Shown piece by piece: positions 17,154 through 26,435 of a stretch of 51,986 nt of DNA (within the stretch, counting starts at the first letter, position 1; every line of letters starts with the position of its first letter). A program made the translations under genes and the position numbers. Source of the DNA: Desulfosarcina cetonica JCM 12296 (GTDB taxonomy: Bacteria; Desulfobacterota; Desulfobacteria; Desulfobacterales; Desulfosarcinaceae); the NCBI RefSeq assembly GCF_001311845.1, contig NZ_BBCC01000026.1, forward strand, positions 1 to 51,986, read 5' to 3'. A model generated the notes under the pieces. The model was not told where the DNA came from. It searched no databases and worked only from the letters and a program-made list of their open reading frames with translations.

Positions 17154-19870
17154 TTAGATTGTGCCCGGAAGCTGTTTTCTGACGAAAGCGAATTCATCCT
17201 CCAGGGTTTTGACCTTACCGTTGAGTTTCGCTTCCAGGACCCTTTGGAGCGTCTGGCTGAACAAGGGCCCCGGTTGCAGGCCCAATGCCAACAGATCCTT
17301 GCCGGAGATGCCAACGGAAATATTGCGCAACTGGGTCTGGTAGAGTGAAATCCGTTTTTTGGCGGTTTCCGAATGACTGCAGGCCATCATGTAAAGAATC
17401 ACTTCGGTTTTGAATATTTTGAGCCGGTTGAAGATTTCCGCGTTGTTCATGTGCTTGCGGCGTTCCAGTGAAATGAGACATTTTTCCACCCCCACGCGGG
17501 TGTCGGCAAACAGTTTTGCGTGACGTGGCGCAATGGTCAGGTGGCGGCAGATTTCCCGGGTCATGGCCAGGCCGCAATGACGGATCAACACCATGAAATA
17601 GACCGTCCAGCGCTCATAGGGTTCATCGATAAAAAGAAGATCGTGCCAATCGACAACCTTTTTAGCGCTATCCAACAGGCGTTTCAGGTCATTCTCGATT
17701 TTGAGCTTCGGGTGAATGACCTTCAATAACGCATAGTCCAAAAGGCGCATGATGGTCGGTACGGGATTTTCTTCCTTGAGGATCAGGACGAGTTCCGTAT
17801 AGACGCGCTTGCCGGACAGGCGTTTAAAAAAATCCATTTTGACGGCATTGTCAATCAGACTGGAGGTCAGTTTGCCGATGGTGAAGCCGAAACGCTGTTC
17901 GAAGCGCAAGGCCCGGAACACGCGCGTGGGATCCTCCACGAAACTCAAGTTGTGCAGAACGCGCAGAACCTTGTCCTTGATATCCTTCTGTCCGTTGAAA
18001 AAGTCGATCAAGCGACCGAATTTGTTCGGGTTGAGTTGTACCGCCAGAGTGTTGATGGTAAAATCCCGGCGGAACATGTCCATTTTGATGGAACTCATTT
18101 CGACCACCGGAAGGGACGCCGGGAATTGGTAGTATTCCATGCGCGCCGAGGCCACGTCGATCTTGAAACCATCCGGGAAAATGATCACGGCGGTGCCGAA
18201 CTTATGATGGGTGTGGGTTCGTGCCCCGTATTCCCGTGCAAAGGTCTTGGCGAAAGTGATGCCATTGCCTTCGACAACCACATCGATATCTTCGTTTTTG
18301 CGGTACAGGAACATGTCACGCACAAAACCACCGACCACGAATGCGTTATAGCCCAACTGGGTGGCTGTTTCTCCCAATTGATTGAGCGTTTGCAGAATCG
18401 GTTTGGCGAGCCGTTCGCGCATGAAATTCAGTACCATGCGTTGGCGTTTGCCGCTTGGTGGATCATCTACCCCCGGAAGCTCATGGTTGGACAAGCGGTT
18501 TTTCTGAACCAGTGTGTTGAGAAGATCGGTGCGGGTGATGACCCCCAGTACCCTGCCGTTTTCCACGACGGGCAGGATGCGTTGTTTGTTGCCGATGATT
18601 TTGTCCTGGATCTCCACAATATCGGCGTCTGGGTGAACATCGCAAATTTCCGTGCTCATATATTCGGCGATCGGTATGTCGCCCAGATCATGAAACAGCG
18701 CTTTCTCGATGACCTGGCGTGTGATGTATCCACTGAATGCATCTCCCGCGGGATCACTGGCGCCAACCAATAACGCATTGATGTTGTATCGGTTGAGGAG
18801 TTTCTTGGCGTCCAGGCAGGTGGTTTCGCGCACCGCCATGATCGCCGGGGCGGACATCAGATGGCGGGCCAGTCGCCGGGGATTGATTTTTGCGTATAGG
18901 GTTTCGATGAGCATCTGTTCCGCCTGGGCGATGGTCTTGCCCTTGATGGTGGCCGCGGCCGCAGATGGGTGGCCGCCGCCGCCAAGGTGATCCAGGATAT
19001 CGCCGACATCCACATCCGCTGTGCGGCTTCTGGCGACCACATAGACCTTGTTCTCCATGAGTCCCAGGGCGAAGAGCGCGTCGATATTCTCCATTTTGGC
19101 CATTTTCTGGACCAGGAACGAGAAATCCGCAAAATAGTTGTCGGTGATGACGCTGGTCAGCACAATGTCGACGCCGTTGATGGTGAAATGCCGGGCGGTC
19201 TGGATCATATCATTCAGAAGGCCGATCTGCTCGGGATTGAATTCCCGGGTGATCATGCTGGAAATGACATTGAGGTTGGCGCCTTTGGACAGAAAATAGG
19301 CGGCTGCCTTGAAATCGTGCTCCGTCGTCGAAGGGAAGGAAAACGAGCCGGTGTCCTCGTAAATTCCCAGGCACATGATCGTCGCCTCTTCCGGGCTGAT
19401 GGAAATCTCCTTTTCCCGTAAAATGGCGGACAGGATGGTGATCGTGGCACCGGTCAGCATGTGGTGTTCCTTGTGCGCCGGAATATCATCATCGTTTTTC
19501 GGGTGATGGTCGTAGATATGAATTTCCAGGCCCGGATTGTCCAGAACCTGACCGATGTCACCGATTCGGTTACGCCTTCGCGTGTCCACCAGGACAAGAC
19601 GGCGAACCGCGGAAAAGTCGATTTTACTCAACTCGACGATATTGAAGAGATACACCATCGATTGGATAAAGAAATTCCGCAGGTTTTTTCCTGAGAGCCT
19701 GGAAAGACAACCTTGGCATCCGGGTACAGCTTCTGGGCGGCGAGCATCGACGCCATGGCATCGAAATCGGCGTTCACATGACTGGTGATGATGGTCAATG
19801 GCGGGGCAAGCGTTGTACGGTCGTTGATCATGGCCTCATGACTTTCTGTGCTTCCAACCCAGATTGGCAT
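17154..19870 (-). CDS. DHH phosphoesterase-CBS-CBS-tRNA/poly(A) nucleotidyltransferase fusion (frame broken)
   Basis: 905 aa after restoring one A in a run of six at 19684-19689, which joins PGSQEKNLRNFFIQ to the downstream frame. Domains in order: DHH (VNADFDAM; IYDHHPK) with a DHHA1 GGGGHPSAAAATIKG end, residues ~1-320; two CBS domains (~325-450); then a class II nucleotidyltransferase (FVVGGFVRDMFL, EDIDVVVEG) with RNA-binding helices. The head may add A or CCA to RNA 3' ends, while the DHH part resembles nanoRNase/phosphatases; CBS pairs usually sense adenine nucleotides. Such fusions occur in delta-proteobacteria. ATG start has AGGA upstream. Confidence 0.85.
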
Positions 19871-19978
19871 GCATTCCTATCGGATGGCGCTGAAAAGCAA
19901 ATGGATATTACGCGTTTGAAGTTATTTTCGCAAGCTGATCTCGTTATCTCGGCTAAATCCCACCGTCCATTCGAAGGC

Positions 19979-20377
19979 TCACCAATGCCCCGATATTAAT
20001 AAAGTTATTGTTGTTTTTGACGGTTTATGATAGCAAAAAAGAGCTTTGTTCGCATCGTGGATTCCGAGACACCTGCCTTCAATATGATGATCATTGACGT
20101 GAATTAACGTTTCAACCCAGCAATTCGAACGCACCATCTTTTTAGGATGATGACCCGGTTCATGATCAATGGAAAGGGCAGGCGCCAAAAAATGGCGTTT
20201 CAAGATGCGGTCACGATTCTTTTCGTTAATACGACGGTGGATTGCCGCGAACCCATCTAAAAATATTTCAGAAATTCCCAGAAAGGCCGAAATTGCAGAA
20301 AGGCGTTCATCCATGATGCCACGGCGATGCCAACCGGATCGTATCTGATAAAACATAACGTTGCGACAACTGAGCAA
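19979..20377 (-). CDS. Doubtful hypothetical reading frame in a gene-poor gap
   Basis: 132 codons in the 528-nt stretch (19871-20398) between the nucleotidyltransferase fusion and pilC. The translation is rich in His, Arg and Ile (NEKNRDRILKRHF, HHIEGRCLGIH), matches no family I recognise, and has no convincing ribosome site. The DNA is less GC-rich than its flanks. It could be a decayed acquired gene or a chance frame. I see nothing else in the gap apart from the pilC ribosome site. Confidence 0.25.
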   Translation of the reverse strand: MLSCRNVMFYQIRSGWHRRGIMDERLSAISAFLGISEIFLDGFAAIHRRINEKNRDRILKRHFLAPALSIDHEPGHHPKKMVRSNCWVETLIHVNDHHIEGRCLGIHDANKALFCYHKPSKTTITLLISGHW

Positions 20378-20398
20378 TAATTGACATAGGGGGTTTTT

Positions 20399-21604
20399 AT
20401 GCCGATTTACCTGTGGGAAGGCAAGAACCGGAACAATATCGTTCAGAAGGGTGAGATGGAGGCGGCCAGCGACGATGTTGTCCGCGCGAATCTCAACCGC
20501 CTTCGAATAACGCCAACCAAAATTAAGAAAAAGCCCAAAGACCTCTTCGAAAATGTCGCCTTTCTACAGCCCAAGGTCACCCAGAAGGATGTCATTCTTT
20601 TCTGTCGCCAGTTTTCCACCATGATCGATGCGGGTTTGCCGATTATTCAGTGCATGGACATCTTGCATGCCCAACAGGAGAATGCGACTTTCAAAAAAAT
20701 GCTCAAGAGCATCAAGGAACAGGTGGAAAGTGGCTCCACCCTGGCCGACTCCCTGAAAAAATATCCACGCCAGTTCGATGATCTGTTTGTGAACATGGTA
20801 GCCGCCGGTGAAGCCGGTGGTATTCTGGATACGATTCTGAGGCGGCTTTCCGCATACATGGAGAAGGCGGCCAAGTTGAAAGGTCAGGTCAAGGGGGCCA
20901 TGACCTACCCCATCGTCACCCTGATCATCGCCGTTCTCGTCGTGGCGGTCATCCTGGTGTTCGTCATCCCCGTCTTCCAGGAGATGTTTTCCGATATGGG
21001 TGGGACCCTGCCCGGGCCAACACTCATCGTCATTGCTATGAGTGAATTCGTGAAGGCCAAGATCCATTGGCTCATCATTGCGGTGATCCTCTTTATTTTT
21101 GCATTTAAAAGATATTATCGCACCGAGAAAGGCAGGCGTTTTGTCGATGCGGCCATACTTAAATTTCCGGTCTTCGGTCTTTTGATCCGTAAGGTGGCGG
21201 TCGCCAAATTTACCCGGACCATGGGAACCATGCTTTCCAGTGGCGTGGCCATTCTCGAAGCCTTGGATATCGTTGCCAAGACCGCCGGCAACAAAACGAT
21301 TGAACGGGCGATCTACACGGTGAGAACCGGTATTGCAGAAGGTCGTACCATGGCTGATCCCCTGGCCGAAAGTGGCGTTTTCCCGGCAATGGTGTGCCAG
21401 ATGATTTCCGTCGGCGAGTCGACCGGTGCCTTGGATTCCATGTTGCAGAAGATCGCTGATTTCTATGAAGAGGAAGTTGACCAGGCTGTCGAGAATTTAA
21501 CCTCGTTGATTGAACCCTTCATGCTGGTTTTTCTAGGGGTGGTGATCGGTGGCTTGGTCATCGCCATGTATCTACCCGTTTTCAAGATGGCCGGAAATCT
21601 TTAG
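20399..21604 (+). CDS. pilC: Type IV pilus inner-membrane platform protein PilC (GspF family)
   Basis: 401 aa, the standard size. Two T2SS-F repeats: FCRQFSTMIDAGLPI near residue 63 and FTRTMGTMLSSGVAI near 277, each followed by membrane segments (YPIVTLIIAVLVVAVILVF; the last ~25 residues VVIGGLVIAMYLPVFKM). The N-terminal YLWEGKNRNN is also typical. PilC anchors the pilus assembly ATPases at the inner membrane. AGGGGG sits 6 nt upstream of the ATG. The pilB/pilT genes that often accompany it are not in the window; only a PilS-like kinase follows. Confidence 0.95.
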   Translation: MPIYLWEGKNRNNIVQKGEMEAASDDVVRANLNRLRITPTKIKKKPKDLFENVAFLQPKVTQKDVILFCRQFSTMIDAGLPIIQCMDILHAQQENATFKKMLKSIKEQVESGSTLADSLKKYPRQFDDLFVNMVAAGEAGGILDTILRRLSAYMEKAAKLKGQVKGAMTYPIVTLIIAVLVVAVILVFVIPVFQEMFSDMGGTLPGPTLIVIAMSEFVKAKIHWLIIAVILFIFAFKRYYRTEKGRRFVDAAILKFPVFGLLIRKVAVAKFTRTMGTMLSSGVAILEALDIVAKTAGNKTIERAIYTVRTGIAEGRTMADPLAESGVFPAMVCQMISVGESTGALDSMLQKIADFYEEEVDQAVENLTSLIEPFMLVFLGVVIGGLVIAMYLPVFKMAGNL

Positions 21605-21619
21605 GACCGCTACCGGCGA

Positions 21620-22931
21620 TTGGCTGAACGCGCGACAAATCCCCAGATTGGCCAAGAGGCGCTCGACCATAAACTCAACTGGTTGATGTCTTTGCGTTTT
21701 CTCTTTGCCTTGATGCTGGCCGGGTCAACGCTTACCTATCAGCTGGCCCATCGCCTGAACTTCACGGCGACGTCCGTCGTATTACTCTATGGGGTATCGG
21801 GGGTCATCCTTTTTTGTCGGCCATCTATGCCATTGTCTCGCCGATGGTTCAGAGGCACCAGCGATTATTCGCCTATGCCCAGATTTGCCTTGATGCCCTT
21901 TGCATCGATTTGATCATCTATGTGACCGGCGGTTCCACCAGTGTCTTCACCTTTCTCTATCTTCTGGTGGTGGTCTATTCCAGCGTGTTTGTCTTCAAGC
22001 GCGGCACGCTTTGCGTCGCCGGTTTATGCAGTGCGCTATTTACCGCATTGTTGATTTTGGAATTCAATGGAACCCTCAATCCGTTCGGCCCGGGTGGCGG
22101 GGGCAGCGGCACCCTGACCGGTCTACAGTTGGTTCAAAAATGCGCCATCATGGTCGTCGCCTGTTTTTCGGTGGCATTGCTCAGCGGTTATCTCTCCGAC
22201 CAGGAGCGGCGTTCAAAGGCGGAACTCGTCGCCATGGAAGCCCATCTCCTGCGGGTTCAGAATCTGGCACAAATTGGTGAGATGGCTGCGGGACTGGCCC
22301 ATGAAATCAAGAACCCCCTGCCTCCCTGTCGGGGGCGATCCAGATTTTGAAAAGCGAACTGAGCGCCGATCGAGACAATATGCGCCTGATGCAGATTGTC
22401 CTAAGGGAAACCGATCGCCTTGGCAGCCTGGTCAACAACTTTCTCACCTTCGCACGACCTTCTGCCGGACGCACCCAAGCCGTTGATTTGACCCAGGCCC
22501 TGGCCGAGATCATAACCCTGTTCGAGAAAGACAGTTCAGTCGGTCAACGCATCAAGATCGACTTCAACGCGCTTGCCGAGGCTCCCCGCATCGATATCGA
22601 TCCCTTGCAGCTTCACCAAGTGATATGGAACCTGTTGTTGAACAGTGCCGAAGCCATCGTCCAGCAGGGACACATCTCGGTTACTGTACAGAAAATGAAA
22701 AATGAGCGCATCCTGGTCGAAGTCGCCGACAATGGCTGTGGGATGGATGAAACAACGCTGGATACGATTTTCAATCCGTTTTATACCACCAAACCCAATG
22801 GTACCGGCTTGGGGCTTTCCATTGTCTACCGCATTTTAGAGACATATGACTGCCATGTGGATGTTCAAAGCAAACCGGGTGTCGGCAGCCGATTTTGCCT
22901 CTATTTCAAACCGTCCCAACCACCGCAATGA
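21620..22931 (+). CDS. pilS: PilS-like membrane sensor histidine kinase (two frame breaks)
   Basis: 437 aa after restoring one T in a T6 run (21810-21815) and one G near 22319-22322; the repaired H-box then reads LAHEIKNPLASLSGAI. The N-terminal ~190 residues hold about six hydrophobic segments with a glycine-rich loop (FGPGGGGSG), followed by HisKA and HATPase (NSAEAIV, DNGCGMD, GTGLGLSIV). This is the PilS layout; PilS phosphorylates PilR to control pilin expression with sigma-54. It begins 16 nt after pilC, apparently at TTG; an ATG at about 21686 is an alternative. No pilR follows. Confidence 0.82.
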
Positions 22932-23154
22932 ATGTTTGTGGGTGGTATGAAATCATATACATCCCACCTGTCTCATGTATGCGATGTTGAACATTCCCGG
23001 CCCGCTAAACGCGCGCCCCTCATCCACAGCTGAGCCTAACCCGGGAAAAACGATATTTTATCCGGTAGTTGGGTTCTTTCTTCGCTGGTGCCCAGCATGG
23101 CATAATTCATGAAGATACCCTTCACGTAAACAGGTTTTCAGTAACCCCATGCTC

Positions 23155-23243
23155 GAAAAGGGCAAAACATCCGAAAGGATGTGACGCAAAGCCAACGGCC
23201 TAAGTCCAGTGATCTGGAGATGGCGGCAGGGCTGCCGAGCGGA
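23155..23243 (+). ncRNA. Class I cyclic-di-GMP riboswitch (GEMM-I)
   Basis: The aptamer consensus is matched in order: GGGCAAAAC entry, a P2 stem ATCC-GAAA-GGAT with the GAAA tetraloop, GACGCAAAGCCAACGGCCTAA joining region, a variable arm (GTCCAGTGATCTGGA), then ATGGCGGCAGGGCTGCCGA forming P3 with its tetraloop receptor. It lies ~60 nt upstream of the ATG of the secreted protein on the same strand, so it should tie that gene to cyclic-di-GMP. No clear terminator stem follows the aptamer, so the switch may act on translation; whether it is an on or off switch cannot be told. Confidence 0.9.
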
Positions 23244-23301
23244 CACAGCATCCTCTGAATCTGCTGATGATCGCACGGCTTTTCAACGGAGAGATGCGAA
23301 A

Positions 23302-25222
23302 ATGAAATTTTTTCCCCATTGCTTTGTCCGGATCTATTTCATCACCTTCACACTCCTTTTCATCACCACGACAACAGCCCTAGGGGCGAATGTTACCCTT
23401 CAATGGGACGCAAACAATCCGCCCCCCGAGGGGTACCGTGTTTTTGCGCGCGAAGCGGGCCAAGCCTACAATTACCAGACGCCGCTTTGGGAGGGTGAGA
23501 CGACGACCTGCACGTTGATCGGGCTCGTTGAAGGGACCACGTATTATTTCGTCGTTCGGGCTTACCAAGGTGCGCTTGAAAGCGCCGACTCGGAAGAAGT
23601 CTCCTATACGCCTGCGGGAACAACCCTCAATCAGGCACCGACGGCTGTTGCCGGATCTGTTCAGAATGTCTACGAGGGAGATGCGGTGACCTTGGACGGG
23701 TCCGCTTCAAGCGATGCCGATGGCGTCATCCTCAGTTATCAATGGGTCCAAACCGCTGGAACCAACGTCACTTTAAGCGGCGCTTCACAATCTCAGGCGA
23801 CCTTTACCGCACCTGTCGTCGAAAGCGATGGCGACGCCTTGACCTTCCGGTTGACGGTGCGTGACGATGACGGTGACATTTCCACCGCAACCACGACGGT
23901 GAACGTGTCAAAATCCAGCAGTACGGATGCCGATGGCGACCATGTGCCTGACGTATTGGATCTGTATCCCAATGACCCGACGGAATGGGCTGACCATGAT
24001 GGCGATGGGATCGGCGATAATCAAGACGACGATGACGACAATGACGGCATGACCGATGATTGGGAATCGATCTATGGCCTGAATCCGCTTGAGGATGACA
24101 GCCTGTTGGACGCCGACGGAGATGGGGTCAGCAACCTGGCCGAATTCCAGGCCCAAACCGATCCCTCGGCATCTTCCACCAACACGGTGCCCGATGCCCC
24201 GCTGATCGAAGAAGCCTCCCCAGAGGAATTCGTCGGACTCACGCCAGTATTGGTTTCCGGGGCTTACTTTGATCCGGATAGCGACGAACATTATCAATCC
24301 CAATGGCAGATCAGTGCGGAAGCCGACTTTTCCGAATTGGTTCTGGATGAGACGAGCACGACGCAGCTGACCACCTACGGTGGGAGAGATGGTCCTTGAG
24401 TATGATACGGTCTATTACTGGCGGGTGCGGTTTATCGACGATCGCAACGGGCAATCCGATTGGTCGGCGGTCTCGATGTTCATTACCGCCGAGAATATGG
24501 ACGATGTCGATACCAATGGAATCCCGGACGACCAGGAGGTCGGTGGCGGTCTCGATCTGGATCAGAACGGGATCGATGATACCCTGGAAAATAGATTCAG
24601 ACTGTTCAATTCTGTGGACGGTCAAACCACGCTCGGCATCAAGGCCGAATCCGACAATATCGTGCTGTTTTCCGTGAAATCGCTGTCTTCGGCAACCGTT
24701 TCCGATCAGTCGGTGACCATGGGCTTTGGCCTGATCGGCTTCAAGCTTTACCTTGACGAGGTCGGTTCCTCGGCGACGGTAACGATCTACTTCTCGCGTC
24801 AAGTCGCAAAAAATGCGCGGCTTTTCAAATACGCTGCCGACAGCGGATGGCAAGTCTATGAACATGCGGTATTCGCGAAAAATCGAAAGAGCGTTACCTT
24901 GACGCTGGTCGATGGGGGGATCGGGGATGAGGACGGCGTTGCCAACGGCATTATTGTTGATCCCTCGGGCATCGGCACGGTGGATTCCACGTCCTCCGAC
25001 GCCGTTTCCACATCCAGCACCAGCGCATCTTCGGGCGGTGGTGGGGGTGGCGGCGGTGGTGGTTGTTTTATCACCGTCAGTGCCCAGGACGCCGCCTGGC
25101 CGGCGTCCATGCCATCAACGGCAGCGACCTTCATGATTCTGCTGCTATTGACGGCCGGCGGCCTATGCGCCGTTTTTCATGTGTCCAGTCCCATTCGGGG
25201 CCGGCATGAGGACAAACGTTAA
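23302..25222 (+). CDS. Secreted/surface protein with fibronectin-like, PKD-like and Ca-binding repeats and C-terminal anchor (frame broken)
   Basis: 640 aa once the break near 24375-24385 is repaired (two missing bases or one extra). Signal peptide (cleavage near ALGA), fibronectin III-like domain (~30-110), PKD/Ig-like domain (AVTLDGSASSDADG, ~115-210), Asp-rich thrombospondin-3-type calcium repeats (DADGDHVPD, DDDDDNDGM, DADGDGVSN, ~215-290), another FnIII-like segment, a choice-of-anchor-U-type region (GFKLYLDE...), then a run of ten Gly, CFI, one TM helix and a basic tail, a sorting-signal pattern. Likely an adhesin or matrix protein. The riboswitch upstream and terminator downstream make it a single-gene unit. 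Confidence 0.85.
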
Positions 25223-26428
25223 TCGCGGATGGGAAATAAACGCCAAGGCGTCCTTAAACATCCCGGATGGATGCACATCCGGGATGTTTTCTTTTTTTAT
25301 CAGGTTAAAGGCAATCCGGGCCACGCGGTCGGATGCGCCAGGCCCCCCTAACACGTTTCTGACGCGCAGCAGTTCCGCCCTGATTTGATTCAATCGCTTG
25401 GGGTTGTTCAGCATTCCTGAAACGGTGGCGGCGATTTCAGCAGGGGAGGCGTCTGCCTGGATCAATTCGGGAAGCAACGACTTTTGGGCGATCAGGTTGA
25501 CGATGCCGATATGTTTGACTTTGATCAGTCGTCTGCCCAGCCAGTAGCTTAAGGGGGAGACTTTGTAGATGATGACCAGGGGAATGCCATGAAGGGCCGC
25601 TTCCAACGTGACCGTGCCCGAGGCGGCGACAAGGAGTTGGCTTTGTTTGAACAGGGTGCTTGCCGGGCCCTTGACCACCTTGATATCGAGTGGTTCTGCT
25701 ATCCGGTTGACGGTGTCATCGATCAGTTTCGCATCGATGGAATCCGCGCAAGACACCAAGAACCGGGTCGTGGGACAATCCTGCCGAATTTTCTTGGCGG
25801 CGGCGATCATCACCGGGAGGAGCGTCGTGACCTCTTTTTCCCTTGATCCCGGCAAAAGACCGATGGTCGTCGGTGATGGCGTGGATAACCGGGTCATGTC
25901 CGCCGCCTGCGGTTGAATTCGATCCAACAGGGGGTGACCGACAAAGGTAACGGGGACACGATGTTTGAGGTAAAAGGGGAGTTCAAACGGCAGGATGACG
26001 GCCATGTGATCCACCAGGCGTTTGATCGTCTTTACCCGATTCTGACGCCAGGCCCAGATTTGGGGGCTGATGTAATAGAGCACCGGGATGTTTTGCCGTT
26101 TGGCGATGGCCGCAACCCGAAAGTTGAAATCCGGGTAATCGATCAGAATCAAAAGGTGGGGCCTGAGGCGTGATAGGGCGTTTTTCACCCGCTGCATGGC
26201 CTGCCGGATCGCCGGCAGCTTGGTCAAGACCTCCGTAATGCCGACGACCGAAAGGGTATTGGCATCCAGCAGCAACTCAACCCCCTCGGCACGCATGGCA
26301 CTGCCGCCGATACCGCACAGAAACACCTGGCGGTCGTATCTTTTCAAGGATTCCGCCAGCTTGGCGCCATGCATGTCTCCGGAAGCCTCGCCGGCGATGA
26401 TCATGATGCGTTTTGAAGACATTTTCAT
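25163..26428 (-). CDS. lpxB: Lipid-A-disaccharide synthase LpxB
   Basis: 421 aa as read. GT19 features: IIAGEASGDMHGAKL, FLCGIGG, IDYPDFNFRVA, YYISPQIWAWRQNR, GLLPGSREKEV and ASGTVTLEAALHG. It joins UDP-2,3-diacylglucosamine to lipid X in lipid A synthesis. The ATG lies 7 nt after the upstream gene's stop; a TTG further up overlaps it. The C-terminus is about 30-40 residues longer than usual and runs through a terminator hairpin and 60 nt into the opposing gene. Restoring one A in the run at 25292-25298 would stop it at 25254 (391 aa), which I think is the true end. Confidence 0.93.
   Translation of the reverse strand: MKMSSKRIMIIAGEASGDMHGAKLAESLKRYDRQVFLCGIGGSAMRAEGVELLLDANTLSVVGITEVLTKLPAIRQAMQRVKNALSRLRPHLLILIDYPDFNFRVAAIAKRQNIPVLYYISPQIWAWRQNRVKTIKRLVDHMAVILPFELPFYLKHRVPVTFVGHPLLDRIQPQAADMTRLSTPSPTTIGLLPGSREKEVTTLLPVMIAAAKKIRQDCPTTRFLVSCADSIDAKLIDDTVNRIAEPLDIKVVKGPASTLFKQSQLLVAASGTVTLEAALHGIPLVIIYKVSPLSYWLGRRLIKVKHIGIVNLIAQKSLLPELIQADASPAEIAATVSGMLNNPKRLNQIRAELLRVRNVLGGPGASDRVARIAFNLIKKENIPDVHPSGMFKDALAFISHPRLTFVLMPAPNGTGHMKNGA
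25256..25298 (+). terminator. Intrinsic terminator of the riboswitch-controlled gene
   Basis: A perfect 14-bp stem (AAACATCCCGGATG / CATCCGGGATGTTT) with a 6-nt loop, followed by TCTTTTTTT, 34 nt after the stop codon of the surface-protein gene. It is a plus-strand terminator. On the minus strand it overlaps the 3' end of lpxB as read. Confidence 0.92.
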
Positions 26429-26435
26429 GGGGATA

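Noticed and set aside
22938-22970. Imperfect dyad after the PilS-like gene as a terminator
   Set aside because: Mismatched stem and no T-run; too weak to call.
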